A stretch of 64,000 bases of DNA from Euclidia mi (GCA_944739405.2 OX123193.2:12098331-12162330); one strand, 5' to 3'; positions 11,801 to 23,563 are shown, counted from the first letter of the stretch. The notes: generated by a model not told the origin, from the letters alone. Numbers and translations are program-made.

Positions 11801-14077
11801 GCTGCAGGCGAGGTCTAGTAGCTTATAAATCCATACCTTGAAAGATAAGCATTACCATGTGGTCAGATGTTCAACTCTGTATTTGTCGCACTTTATCTTG
11901 TTAACTGCTGATGCACTGATCAGTGCCAGACATAATAGATTTTTTATAGTGTCTGGTATAGCAGCAGTCAAGAATTTAAAGCACAGCACAAATTTTCAAG
12001 TAGAGTTTACTTTTTATGCATCTATTATATTAAGTAGATGTTTAAATCAAATTTTCCTCTTAAATACTTTACAATAACAGACTAGTCAAATTCTTATTGT
12101 CATGTTGCACAAGGTTACCTTGGGCCTAAAATGTAGGCACCAGCTTCCATGCAATTTGACACAGAGAAGTACATTCCAGTTTACGGCAGCACTTTGTTTA
12201 AGATAATACAGACTTTTAAAGTAATTCAGTAGATATGAATCAATATATTATGATCATAATTTCATGAAAGATACCTAATTGCAGGTAATTAAAAAAAATT
12301 CGGGCAAGTGCGAGTCTGACCCGCGCACCGAGGGTTCCGTACGCATTTTACCTTATTTGAGGTTGGTGCTAATTACGCTAGTCCTCTATATCTGTATGAG
12401 CGCCCATACAACTTAGAGGACTATCTTAAATGGAGTCTACTATGTATGTATGGGGACACCCTTAAATTTTCCACATTTTTTATTTTTTGTAATTTTTCCT
12501 TTATTCATGCTGTAAGACCCTGCTTTTGGCCAAATTTCGTGATTCTAGTTCAAGGGGAACTACCATATAGGTTTTCGACACAAAACCTATAGGGTACTTA
12601 TGGTTGACCTAGAATTGTCAATTTTGGTTAAAACCAAGGTCTTACAGCACAAGTAAAGGAAAAATTCCGAAAATTAAAAAAGTTGAAAATTAAGGTTAAT
12701 TTTGGTACTTACAAGTTTTCGCAAAAATCTAATTTTGACCATATCTTTTTATCTGGTTGACCCAGGCCCCTGATTTGTATACACCTAATAGGAACCAAAG
12801 ACCTCAGTATCTGGTATAAATTTCAATTTGCTAGGTCCACCCGTTCCTGAAAAAATCGGTGGTAACACACGGACAGACAGACGGACAGGAAAGTGATCTT
12901 ATAAGGGTTCCTTTTTTTACCGTGTGAGGTATGGAACCCTAAAAACATGGCAATAATAATTTTAATTAGATTTATAAGGTGAACAGACTTTCTTTCATCT
13001 AAAGTAAGTAAATATGGTAAAAGTTTGAAAAAATTTTTATAAACTAAAATATTATGCAATGTATCAAAATATTGACCTACAGTAAACACACTACAGAAAA
13101 CAAACTGATACTATCCCAAACTTCAAATTATTAGAGTTTATTTATGTTCATTTGATAACCCATTAAGTCTAAAATAAACATGTGTACCAATATTTAAAAA
13201 TGATAAGCACATCTTGCACTTGTTACTTTACAAACAATTTACCAATACCATGCACCTGCTTTACAAGTTCTGGTGTATCAATCATTTACCTATCAGAACT
13301 ATTATTATCTGAAAAACAGCTGTAATATGTACAAGAAATACAATTATATTATTCAGATTACATAATTGCTTACAAATAAAAACAACAATGTGCAACTAAA
13401 AGTGTGCTAACCATCTGCAGCAAGTGTGTACTAACTTGTCTCCAGTTCTGATGTTCATATCTATGTACATAATTAGATATCAGTCCTTATTCTGTGATAC
13501 CATTCATGTCAAATAAGAATTTGATGATTTTTATTTATATGCAATAATATAAATAATAATTCCATAAGCAGATTCTATTTTCAATTTCAATAACACGGCT
13601 ACAAGTACATTCTACTTTACATGAAATTAAACACCAACACTACACACCTGAGAGTTCAAAATAAATGTAATTCACCAACACATTATCAAAATAGTTGTTT
13701 GTTTCCGCTAGGGTGCCCCTAGCTCCTTACGAAACTCATAACAATAGTACAGAAGCTGAGCTCAGACAATTGGCAATGGTTCAGTCAAATGTGCTTATGT
13801 AGGTTTATCAGAGCATGAATGACTTTCTAGTTTTTCTTAACATACTAACCATCCTAATGGGTGCCACAAAACATCTAACTGCCAGCAAAATTGAGGTGCT
13901 AACCACAATTTCTAGCAAAATAAAGCAATCCTATTGAAATGGAGACCAACCTTTGAAGAATTTGAGCCTCCCACCAGTTGCAGTGAGAGCAGAACTATTC
14001 ACAGGAGCATCTTCACTTGCACCCTTGCTACTGCTGTTACCATTCACGCCATGTCTTCTGTCTACTTCCTCTGTCAT
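8880..14077 (-). CDS. H: Hairless, Su(H)-binding Notch co-repressor
   Basis: Spliced gene, complement of join(8880..8908, 9049..10491, 13951..14077), 532 codons. All splice sites are GT-AG. Hairless is an arthropod nuclear adaptor that holds Su(H)/CSL in a repressed state and recruits Groucho and CtBP to silence Notch targets. Residues 35-50 read GGRLKFFKDGKFILEL across the exon 1/2 junction, and WVSVQRKTFWPP lies at 63-74; this is the Su(H)-binding segment. A conserved SSPWQRD block follows. The Groucho motif YSIHSLL is at 356-362. Exon 3 encodes only the end, DLPLNLSKH and stop, the CtBP motif. The C-terminal half is Pro/Ser/Tyr-rich and very GC-rich. Drosophila Hairless is about twice as long. 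An in-frame upstream ATG at 14125 would add 16 residues; I chose 14077 because the protein then starts MTEEVD, and this choice is not certain. Confidence 0.95.
11441..11685. mobile_element. MITE-like element in H intron 1
   Basis: The ends are imperfect inverted repeats: GGCGATTCAGAATCG at 11441-11455 and the reverse complement of GGCCGATTCAGAATG at 11671-11685. About 245 bp of AT-rich non-coding sequence lies between. No target duplication is obvious. Confidence 0.5.
11690..11745 (+). repeat. Short repeat shared with 18945-19025
   Basis: The words CTGGTTAGA, then GGTTCTAACTGGGATAACGC and TAGGAGGATGATG recur in similar order near 18945-19025. It is probably the 3' tail of an old retroposon. 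Confidence 0.35.
11880..11980 (+). repeat. Short dispersed repeat, family G copy 1
   Basis: The words CTGATGCACTGA, then AGACATAATAGATTTTT, then GTGTCTGGTA and CAGTCAAGA resemble 56436-56520. It is a non-coding relic in H intron 1. Confidence 0.35.
12291..12946 (-). mobile_element. Non-autonomous dispersed element, family A copy 1
   Basis: About 650 bp in H intron 1. One end reads GGGCAAGTGCGAGTCTGACC and CGAGGGTTCCGTACG. The other end reads GACAGACAGACGGACAGG and GGTATGGAACCCTA. The same two ends, in opposite orientation, bound 39636-40158. There is no coding capacity. This is a repeat type I associate with Lepidoptera; the transposon class is not settled by reading. Confidence 0.6.
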
Positions 14078-15612
14078 TTTGGTACATGTTGTCAGAGTTG
14101 TGTTTGTTCCTTCCTGTATATGCATTTCATTTCTGACCGCTCATACATCACACGAGCGACACTTTAGTCCGAATCGTCTCGCCATAGCGTACCGAGACTG
14201 GGAAACGGCAACGCATCAAACACTCGCGAATTTAGATCAACATACGATATATCCGTCAGAGTCCTCATCCTAATGCCACCTGCAGATTGTGAGCCCCACC
14301 GAATCTTTCGTATAAACACATTACCGACACGGTGACTTCTGAATTGAACGATATTACAGTTGATCCTGGATTCGATTGCACTTTATATTTGTCACTACCT
14401 AAATAATTGCTAAACAAAATCGCGACGCCGGATTCCCGATTATAATCGGGCCCACGACACAACTCAATAAAAAGCTGTTCGTTTTTCAGTACATAGTTCA
14501 TTCACACCCAGCATCCATTTTGATTCGTTCAAAATCAAATATGATCGTTCTTTTGACCACAAATAAACTTGAAATCCGAATAGTCCGAATGCGTTGTTAA
14601 ACGCGTTTAGTTATTTCGATATTTCCGATAGATAGTAAGTTCGTTGCTATCAATTTTATTGACCAAGAGAATGATTGTTAATTTACTGATTTGTAATAAA
14701 GTACATCCTCACATAAACTTGCATATTCTTTTATTTTATTTATGTTATCATTTGTCTGGGCACCGACCCATAAAAAAAATTCCAATCTTGAGACCCACTT
14801 CTTAGCTGTTTCTTGACAAAAAGAGGGCATAGAGGATAAAGGCGTAAACGGGAAGAGAACTTCGGTCGGTTGGTGTCGTCTTACATTTCAGCACCCACTC
14901 AATATTCTCTCGCGAGACTCGCGACCCATAATTTGTCAAATACTGGTGCAGTGTAACTTTACTACAGCTGTTTTTCCACTCTACTTTCTTAGATTTATAA
15001 GAAATATATTATCTACATCGTATTGTGATTTCACACTTTTTCACCACTTCTATAATAGGTATTTAGGTTAGGTAGTAACTTCCACCAGCTAAGTACAAAA
15101 TTATCACAATGTTATCTGGCATACAATTTAGCTGGCACTTATCAGACAGAGGTATTAAACTGGCTCTAAGATAAATATAACTAAAATTTTCAGGAACTAT
15201 GAATAATTTTCGCAAGATAAATTATTAATGTTGCCTGTCTTTTAGTTTAAGTCATACCTAAGTTCTTTATAGTCTGTATGTTTGTTTGTTTTTATCTGTG
15301 ACGTTTACGTTCTCTGTGTAAAAATTACGCATCGGCCGCCATATTGCTCGTGTTATCGTGTATTTTTAGTGTATTTTGTTCCTATTTCATGTTGGTTTCT
15401 CTTTCTGCCATACGAGATTAGAAAGAGAAAAATTATATAAATTACCTCTTGATCCACACACATACTGCATACACATTTTGTTTTCTTGCGTGATGAGTGC
15501 CAACCTCGTCTGTTTCCTGAAGATATTTCGCTGATTACATTTCGCCCGCGTTCTATTTTGTTTAGCGTTTCAAACTATTTCTATACTTCAAGCAAAGCAA
15601 GTGTAAAGCAAG
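14078..15612. promoter_or_regulatory. Shared upstream region of H and eIF4A3
   Basis: H and eIF4A3 point away from each other across this 1.5-kb gap, so it must hold both 5' ends unless an unseen upstream exon exists. No TATA-like or other decisive core element could be assigned. A family E repeat (14770-14945) sits in the middle and limits how much can be conserved promoter. Confidence 0.5.
14770..14945 (+). repeat. Dispersed repeat, family E copy 2
   Basis: It matches 5340-5500 through AAAATTCCAATCTTGAGACC, AGAGGATAAAGGCG and CTTACATTTCAGCACCCACTC. It lies between the H and eIF4A3 starts and is non-coding. Confidence 0.5.
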
Positions 15613-18178
15613 ATGACGGCGTCGGAAGTTTCATATAATCGCAAAATTATATCGGAAGATTTGTCGAACGTTGAGTTCGATACCAGCGAAGATGTGGAAG
15701 TTATTCCTACTTTTGATTCTATGGGACTCAGGGATGAGCTTTTACGAGGAATATATACATACGGTATGTATATTTAAACAAATCATGTACCGAAAAAACT
15801 ATTTGTATTGCGTTCAACGCCGAGGCTAACACCTACTTTCACATTTTTCTAGGTTTCGAGAAGCCGTCTGCAATTCAACAAAGAAGTATACTACCTATTG
15901 TAAAAGGAAGGGATGTAATAGCTCAAGCACAGTCTGGTACTGGTAAAACAGCAACGTTTTCGATTTCTATTCTGCAATCTTTGGATACCACATTACGTGA
16001 AACACAAGTGCTTGTGCTGTCTCCTACGCGCGAGTTGGCTACACAGATTCAGAAAGTCATCCTAGCTCTGGGTGACTTTATGAATGTACAGTGCCATGCT
16101 TGTATTGGTGGTACAAACCTGGGTGAGGACATTAGAAAGCTAGATTATGGCCAGCATGTTGTATCAGGCACACCTGGTAGAGTTTTTGGTAAGTAACAAT
16201 TGACATCTAGTATAACATTTTGTAAAGAGCATGATGATTTGAACCAAAATCCATATCATCATCATTCTAGCATTATTCTAGTCAAATCTAAAACTATGAG
16301 CGTGGGTTCCGCTCACTAGTACAACCAGATTTGACATAATAATAGTTTAACCAAAATCCATGAATATAATACAAACCTCTTCTACTCTGTGTTCCATGGA
16401 AGAACTTAATAAACTTGCCACTACATTTTTGTTTGTTTGAATGAGATAAGGAAGTTGCTTGCTACTTAGATTGCTCACTGTTTATTAGTTTTAAAATGAT
16501 AAGTATACATTTTCAGACATGATAAGAAGGCGAGTCCTGAGAACAAGATCCATAAAAATGCTAGTGCTTGATGAAGCTGATGAGATGTTGAACAAAGGTT
16601 TCAAGGAACAGATCTACGATGTTTACCGCTACCTGCCGCCAGCAACCCAAGTAGTGCTCATCTCTGCCACACTCCCTCATGAGATCCTTGAAATGACTTC
16701 CAAGTTTATGACTGATCCTATTAGAATTTTAGTCAAACGGTGAGTGATATTGATATAAAATTTGAACATTTTGAATTCCACACTGAACCTACCTATTTAC
16801 TTTTTTTATTTATATTTTTTATACCTTTTTTATTTATATTTTTTGATTAATTATTTTCTAATTGTAATAAAACAAATTAAGTGGATGTTATCTATATCTA
16901 AAACATTTGTTTCTTAATTCTCAGTGACGAGTTGACACTAGAAGGCATCAAGCAGTTCTTCGTAGCTGTAGAGCGTGAGGAGTGGAAGTTTGACACTCTG
17001 TGTGATCTCTATGATACTTTGACCATCACACAAGCTGTGATCTTCTGTAACACCAAACGAAAGGTAGACTGGCTCACACAGAAAATGCAAGAAGCCAACT
17101 TCACAGTGAGCTCCATGCATGGTGACATGCCTCAGAAGGAAAGAGATAACATCATGAAGGAGTTCAGATCTGGACAAAGGTAAAATTCATATTAATTCTT
17201 AGCATTGGCCTAGCTTATCCCAATTTCACTCATTTCTGAATAGGCATAATCTGCCAGAAAATTTCGAAATTAAAATGAGATTTGTGGATATTTCTGCCAA
17301 GTTATTTATTTAAATCTCCTTGGACATTGGCCCTTATGTTGTATGTTATTCATTAGTATGTAAGTACTGACAGTGGGTATAAAAACTATTCTTCTGGTAA
17401 TATATTTAAGACAATAATCATTAATGAAATGGCACTTAAGCTAATAACCTAGGCATAGAACTATGCAGTTCTAGATTAATTAATTTCATAATAATATTTA
17501 CTACATAGCATTAACTCATTATAATTGGCTAGCAATTAGTTACCTTACCTTAATTATATATTACTGCTGCCTTTTTATCCATCTGGTGTTATTGCAGTAA
17601 AATATTTGAGCTAAATGAGCATACCGAAGGTAGCGTGGGTGAAAGCATGGGGCATAGCTAGTAATAACTACAGATTTATCTGGCACCATCTATTGGTGAA
17701 AAGTATATTTTGTAAACTTACACACTACTGTGCACCGGTAAAATTATTTAAATATACCATAGCAACTGGAAGGTTATTTCGCGGTTTAATTGAGCTACCT
17801 ACATTCGCAATTACTTTTATTCTTCTATTTAATTCTCCAAAATCGTTATTTGACTGCGTCCTGGTGTAAGCGGCCGCCTTTTTGCTTGTAAGTGTTGTTT
17901 CTAACATACTTTTTCCTTGTTGCAGCCGAGTCCTCATCACAACTGACGTTTGGGCGAGAGGTATTGATGTGCAGCAAGTCTCTCTAGTCATCAACTATGA
18001 CTTGCCAAACAACCGAGAGTTGTACATCCACAGAATCGGCAGATCAGGACGTTTCGGCCGCAAGGGTGTCGCCATCAATTTCGTCAAGTCTGACGACATC
18101 AGGATTCTGCGAGACATTGAACAGTACTACTCTACCCAGATTGATGAGATGCCCATGAATGTGGCAGATTTAATATAA
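15613..18178 (+). CDS. eIF4A3: Eukaryotic initiation factor 4A-III, DEAD-box RNA helicase of the exon junction complex
   Basis: Five exons: join(15613..15763, 15853..16188, 16517..16739, 16925..17179, 17926..18178), 405 codons, all introns GT-AG. The protein clamps RNA as the core of the exon junction complex deposited by the spliceosome, and acts in mRNA export, localisation and nonsense-mediated decay. Motifs are in order: [12 protein letters not shown] (Q motif, 52-63), AQSGTGKT (76-83), PTRELA (108-113), TPGR (157-160), DEAD (181-184), SAT (212-214) and HRIGRSGR (357-364). The C-terminus MPMNVADLI and FRSGQSRVL identify the III paralogue rather than eIF4A-I. Length is close to the usual 400-411. 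The start context is AAGATGA. No missing catalytic residue was seen. Confidence 0.97.
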
Positions 18179-18314
18179 TAATTCTTTAATAATTAACTAC
18201 ACCTTTCTTACCCAGTCACATACTGGTGGGACGCACTTTGGTGGATGGATTCGATAGCACCAACTCTCTTACTTTGTAAGCTATTCTAGATGTATTTCGA
18301 TATATTGTCTTAAT

Positions 18315-18320
18315 AATAAA
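18315..18320 (+). promoter_or_regulatory. Poly(A) signal AATAAA for eIF4A3
   Basis: The first AATAAA after the stop codon lies 137 bases downstream, in AT-rich sequence, and is the likely 3'-end signal of eIF4A3. Confidence 0.6.
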
Positions 18321-18449
18321 ACTTTAAACATTTACATGCAGTTATTTTTTTAATACGTCTTAGTTATTTAAGTGTGAACTTATTTTCTACATAAGTCGTT
18401 ACGGGGAGTCAGTACCCTCAAATAAACTGATTCTGGTCTAAACGGGTCG

Positions 18450-18926
18450 GGTTTCGAAATACGTCGCCCGAATTTGAGGGTATTGGTGGTGTAGGCGGTG
18501 GGCTTAAGGGAGTTAGTTCTAAGCCCTAAAAGTAATTTTTGCTGCCGGAGTTGCGTCTAAATATTTTTAAACAATTTTCAAAAATTCTTCATTCAAATAT
18601 GCAAAAGGGAACGTAATTTTAGGTTTTATGTGAAAGTAACTAAATAGGTTATGTCAGGTTCTCTTTTGACCCTTAATCCGAAAATAGGAGCCCTGTGAAG
18701 CAGGGCTTCGTCAACCTTGTTTATTAAACTAGTGTGAAGCCAAGCACTGCCAACTTCCACATAAGTTGGCAGTGCCATACACACCAATGTATGGAGAATA
18801 TTTTTTTTTCAGAGGAAACCAAGTAGGTATTTCCGGCAAGTGAAACTGGTGAGGGGGGGTTCCGAGACCTCCCCTCCTCCCCCTCCAATCACTCAACCCC
18901 TAAAAACGGCGACGTATTTCGAAACC
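18450..18926. mobile_element. MITE-like element with 19-bp perfect inverted ends
   Basis: GGTTTCGAAATACGTCGCC at 18450-18468 recurs as an exact reverse complement at 18908-18926. Weaker similarity continues inward (GAATTTGAGGGTATTGG against GTTTTTAGGGGTTGAGTG). About 440 bp of non-coding sequence lies between. No clear target duplication was identified, so the class is open. Confidence 0.5.
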
Positions 18927-18944
18927 TTAACCATTCAGTCATAC

Positions 18945-19025
18945 CTGGTTAGACTAGTAAGCGGACCCCGGGTTCCAAGGCGTGTAAGTCTAGGATGCAA
19001 CTGGGATTACGCTAGGACGATGATG
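18945..19025 (+). repeat. Short repeat shared with 11690-11745
   Basis: The words CTGGTTAGACTAGTAAG, then GGTTCCAAGG, then CAACTGGGATTACGCTAGGA and GATGATG match the relic in H intron 1. Confidence 0.35.
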
Positions 19026-19298
19026 ATCGACAATATTGACATAAATGATATAATTGATGCTTTATTTATAGCACAAGACAGGCAGCACTAATATATTTGA
19101 CTTAGATTATTTGCACTAATGACACTGACTAGTGACACTGCATATTTCCGGCTATTGCCGACCTATAAATATACAATCCATTTGCTCTCAAGTGCCTATA
19201 TGCCCTCTATGTCCACATTTTCTTTGTTAAATACTGATGCAAGATGTTTGTCTATATATGGACTAAACATTTCAACAAAAGATAACCCATCGACGTTA

Positions 19299-20375
19299 TA
19301 TATCTAGATTATGAAAAAGCCTTCAATAAAGTCCCAATAAGAAGACTTCTACAAAAGCTGGAGTTCCTAGGAAGACGCGGGAAACTATTAAAATGGATCA
19401 AGGCATTCTTACGACAAAGAACCCTACGGCTAAGAGTGGGTGACACGATGTCTGAATACCGAGAGATACACAGTGGTGTGCCACAGGGTTCAGTGTTGGA
19501 CCCAGTGTTGTACATACTATACACCTTCGATCTCCCACAAAACCTGAACTGTAATGTCAGCATCTTTGGAGACGACACCAAAATATTTGAAAATCCGCTA
19601 ATTGGTTATGACGACCTCCAAGAGCATCTAAACAGAATAGCTAACTGGTCCAAAGAATGGCTTATTAACCTTAACGCCTCGAAATGCACTGTACTTCACA
19701 TAGGCAAAAGCAATCCTCGTCTAACTTATAATTTGAATTCCACTTCACTGACGGAGACCAAGGTGCAGACGGACCTGGGAGTGAAAATAGCGGAAGACCT
19801 CAAGTGGGAAGAACATGTTACATCAACAACGAAGAAAGCAAAGACCCTTATCTGTCTAATCAGAAAGGCCTTTGGCAATCTCACACCAGACATGGTGCTT
19901 CGAATACACAAAACCTTTATAAGACCAATTCTAGAGTACCTACGCATTTCAAGCCTGGAGCCCCTATTTTACTAAAGATATTGAACTTCTGGAAAAGGTA
20001 CAACGCAGCTTCACGAAAATTCCCCGAATCCTGAAACAGCGAAGTTACGAAGAACGCCTAAAGATGTTGAGGCTCACAACCATGAAGGATCGCAGGGCCC
20101 GTGGAGATCTGATCGAAACATACAAGATCTTAACTGGACATTACGACATTCAAGACTTTGATCACATCTTCACACGTAACGAAAATACCTATCTAAGAGG
20201 CCATTACTTGAAACTATGTACCAGTTTCTCGAACAATAATCCACACAAGCACTTTTTGAGTAACCGAGTGGTCAGAGTGTGGAATAAACTTCCAGAACAT
20301 GTGATCACAGCTGACAACATAAATCAATTTAAGAACCGACTAGACAAATACTTAGCTGCAAATGAAAACCAGTAA
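19299..20375 (+). pseudogene. CR1/jockey-like LINE reverse transcriptase fragment
   Basis: A 5'-truncated non-LTR retrotransposon. Translation gives DYEKAFNKVP at the start, HSGVPQGSVLDPVLYILY and the core box FGDDTKIF (usually ADD). The thumb and connection region follow (ANWSKEWLINLNASKCTVLHIGK, DLGVKI). A frame break and small deletion lie near 19940-20060. The C-terminal part resumes at 20064 with RARGDLIETYKILTGHYDI and ends at the stop at 20375. An (ATA)n-like tail follows at about 20427. The first Asp of the YxDD box is replaced in reading by FGDD, and the 5' half is missing, so it is inactive. Confidence 0.8.
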
Positions 20376-20390
20376 AAAAGCGAGATACAG

Positions 20391-21686
20391 GCATCATCAG
20401 TTGTCTCAACAGCCTGTCTGATTAAATATAATAATAATAGATTTTTAATAAAGTTGTCTACTTGACATTGGTGGTACCTATTGTATGCAAATTCTTGAAG
20501 AGTAACACCATACAATAAAATATAATTAGCCAAAATCACACAATTTAAAAACCTTGTAGATTAAATTAAATATCCTACATAATCAGCATTTTATTGCACA
20601 GTAACCAGTTGTTACCTCATTGCATAATAGGGTAAATAATATATGACAGTATTCATGTAGTGAATTTACAAAGTTTATTTTAGTCAAACAATGCAACTTA
20701 TTATTCTGAAAGCAAAGTTATAACTAATTTACACACAATATAATAATAGTCTTACCACTATATTAATTTTATTTAACAAACTTATTAGTTCCAAAAGGTT
20801 ATTGTTGTAAGAACAGCTAAGCTCTTGGAATGTTTTCAATACAGATCACCGATCTGTAGAAAGTACTAGTTGTATATTTTACTATAATTATATTCACAAT
20901 ATGGTGCAGTAGAAATAATGAAATAATAATTGATTACAAATTGTTAAGACAAATGCCAATTCTTTATAAAAATTTATCAGAAAATGCAAGGGAATCAGTA
21001 AAAAAATTATTAATAATTCTAAATACCCCTTATTCTAATTTATTGTTAGTTAAATTGTTTATTACTAGCAGAAATACAATGGCTATTAATTTATGTGGAA
21101 ACAGAGAAATAGGCCAATATTTAAATAGAGATCACAACTCGTAAAGATCATTTTTACATTCTTTGGCAAGAAATAACTAGTATGCATAAGTGTTAGCAAA
21201 TCTCTGTTATTTCATACATATTCAGCATTTGCACCCAATGCTCAAGGTCAAAATGATATACAAATTTGAAGTCACTATGTAACTTTCAAAATTACATAAT
21301 TAATTTCACAATAACATGTATTCCGATTTGTTACTTAAAATAAATAACTTAAGCAAAATAAACTATAAAGTTCTTTATGAGCATCATCACAAGAAAAGTT
21401 AGTGATGTCATTTGTATCCTCTTACAGAGGAATTTGGATGCCTTATAAGTATTATATCCTTATTCTTAAGGCACGTTTTCAAACCATATTAGAACTGAGG
21501 ATATGGAACAAGGATAGTACAAACAATAACCATGATAATGCTCTTCATATATAAACTCACACCAGAGTGAGTAAACTTCACAATTCAAAGTATGATCTCA
21601 GAAAAATTAGGATGCATTGCACCCTACATCACTTGAAAATACTTCAAAATTATTCTTAGGCCCTAGTGTTAAGATCCAATAACAAA
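20391..21686. other. AT-rich sequence, includes UBE2J1 3' flank
   Basis: No gene was recognised. The right part is expected to contain the 3' UTR of the minus-strand UBE2J1-like gene. Several TTTATT words could be its poly(A) signal, but none can be chosen. Confidence 0.4.
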
Positions 21687-22439
21687 CTACAGTTCTGTTT
21701 CTGAACTTTGGTAGTGTGCATTCCAGCGCCTATATATAAATATGCCAATTGCACCCACTAGCAAAGCTATCAGGATCTCAGTGAGCTGATCTAAGAAACT
21801 GTTTGTAGGCTCAGATGATTCCAAGACTTGAGGCTCAACTTCTTGAACAGGCTCTTCTGGTGGTTTAGCAGTTTGCTCCTCTTCAGCTTTGAAAGCTATT
21901 TGATTTAGAACAGATTGTTCCTCATCAGTTATTGGTTTTGCAGCCTTTGAAGACAGCAATGCTGATATTTCACCACATTGTGGGCACACCCAAGTTGCAG
22001 ATTTTTTTGCAAGTATTTTACGCTCTGCTGGAGAATAGTCCAATGAGCCAATAGTACCTTCAGCTGGTGTCGGCATAAATGCAATCAATGCCAATAGCGC
22101 CGTCCTTATGGACCATGAGGGTTGCCAAGTTTCTGGGTGATGACCAGAAATTGACAAACAAATCTTTTTATTTACTTCGAACCTGCCATTCGGGGTCAAT
22201 AGTATTATGTGAGGTGGGTGCATAGGGTACTCTTTCGGCAATAGTATCCTACCGTGGTAAATACCACCCTCAAAATCTGTACCTTTAGGTCCTTGAACTG
22301 TGAAGTGCCACTCGAAAAGATTATCTTCCAAGGGCCTTGCACAATATTCCTCCGTAGCCTCCGCCAATTCCATGGCCTCCCTCATAAGGCGTTTCACACC
22401 AGGGCATTTTGTGTTGTATTTTTCACAAATTTCAGCCAT
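21687..22439 (-). CDS. UBE2J1: Ubiquitin-conjugating enzyme E2 J1-like, ER tail-anchored (Ubc6e)
   Basis: A single uninterrupted frame of 250 codons. UBE2J1 proteins are ER-membrane E2 enzymes that charge ubiquitin for ER-associated degradation. The UBC fold covers about residues 10-150, with EWHFTVQGP, the YHGRILLPKEYPMHPP segment and the active-site stretch KKICLSISGHHPETWQPSWS, where Cys94 is the catalytic cysteine. The HPETWQPSWSIRTALLA signature favours J1 over J2. A charged Glu-rich linker leads to one membrane helix near 221-236 and the short tail RRWNAHYQSSETEL, as expected of a tail-anchored protein. It is shorter than human UBE2J1 (about 318) because of the linker. The gene has no introns here, which could be ancestral intron loss or a retrocopy. 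The frame is fully intact. Confidence 0.94.
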   Translation of the reverse strand: MAEICEKYNTKCPGVKRLMREAMELAEATEEYCARPLEDNLFEWHFTVQGPKGTDFEGGIYHGRILLPKEYPMHPPHIILLTPNGRFEVNKKICLSISGHHPETWQPSWSIRTALLALIAFMPTPAEGTIGSLDYSPAERKILAKKSATWVCPQCGEISALLSSKAAKPITDEEQSVLNQIAFKAEEEQTAKPPEEPVQEVEPQVLESSEPTNSFLDQLTEILIALLVGAIGIFIYRRWNAHYQSSETEL

Positions 22440-22821
22440 TTTCTATATTACAGAACAGATAGAAACTAAGAACTGAGTGATAATTAACGTGACGCAATAA
22501 CGATCAAGCAATAGTACACGTATGTTATTGATGTAATCACAAGAAAATTTGATAACAAAATCCTTTTGTATATGAACGAGCAGTTGTCAAAAACGTCACA
22601 TGATACTCAAGACAGCTGTTAATTGCTCAATAACAAGTATTGTGACATAAACGACTTTCTCTACGGATTACGGAATATAGCTATCTCTGTTTAACTACGT
22701 AAAGCTGGGTAAGACTGTCTTGTTCTAATGCTTAAAAACTGCAATGTAAAGAAAACATTAATCAGTATTTATTTTAGGTATACGATTTTATGCTAGTGAA
22801 TACCACAGAATACAATACGAT
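22440..22821. promoter_or_regulatory. UBE2J1 upstream region
   Basis: This is the only non-repeat sequence upstream of the minus-strand UBE2J1-like gene before the LINE insertion at 22835. It must contain the promoter if there is no upstream exon. GTCACATGAT at about 22595 is an E-box-like word. No decisive core promoter motif was seen. Confidence 0.35.
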
Positions 22822-22834
22822 AACCACAATCTTA
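22822..22834. repeat. Left copy of 13-bp LINE target-site duplication
   Basis: AACCACAATCTTA here is repeated exactly at 26686-26698. The two copies bracket the LINE at 22835-26687 and mark its insertion. Confidence 0.8.
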
Positions 22835-22835
22835 C

Positions 22836-23563
22836 TTGTGAATGGCATCAACACGCCGGTAAATTGTGGTGATGTGATTAAAGCGAGACGCCTCAATGTT
22901 AAAACTAAAAAGGATGGTCAGACCACTTGGATCCCATAAAACTCTGTTGTCCTCACTTTTCTGGGGCAATCCCTCCCTGAAAAGGTATATTGCTATAATG
23001 CTTCCCTTCCTGTTTCCACCTACAAATTACCCACTATCCAATGTCGAAAGTGCTGCCGTTTCGGCCATATTGCCAACCAATGTCGCTCTCAACCCCGCTG
23101 TTTTAAATGTGCCCAACCCCATCCCGGTGATAGTGGTACTCTTGTTGACTCCGAGATGTCCTGCTTCCTATGTAATGGGGGCAGACATACAGCAATGGAT
23201 AGTAACTGTCCAGAACACTCCCGCCAAAAATCCATCAAAATGGTGATGTCCCAGGAGAACGTCAGTTTTCTAGAGGCATCAGTTAGATTCCCCCAGGCTA
23301 GACGTCTGTATGCCGAGGCGGCTGCAACACCTCAATCTACTCAACCTCTTACCCAAACTACTCAGAATTCTACCCTCATTACACCAGTATCTCCGTCTAG
23401 TCCTACTACTTCTTATAAAAAAACTTTTTTCCAACCTCCCCGACCCAATCCTGTGCTTGGCAAATCGTATGACAGTACTGCTCACAACGCCATCATTTCT
23501 TCTCCATCTGCATCCCAACCTAATGGCTGTGCCCTTTTTCCCAAACTGACCCCACTCCCCTAG
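22836..23563 (+). pseudogene. LINE ORF1 (gag-like, CCHC zinc knuckles), truncated
   Basis: The reading frame is open from the truncation point (LVNGINTPVNCGDVIKARRL) except for one TAA near 22938 after TTWIP. It then continues through VVLTFLGQSLPEKVYCYN to the knuckles. The first is CRKCCRFGHIANQC, the second begins CFKCAQPH, and the third is CFLCNGGRHTAMDSNC. It ends with a Ser/Thr/Pro-rich tail at 23563. ORF1 proteins of this group bind LINE RNA. The N-terminal part is missing. Confidence 0.78.

Noticed and set aside
17615..17869. 84-codon frame in eIF4A3 intron 4
   Set aside because: It lies wholly within a GT-AG intron and has no similarity I recognise.
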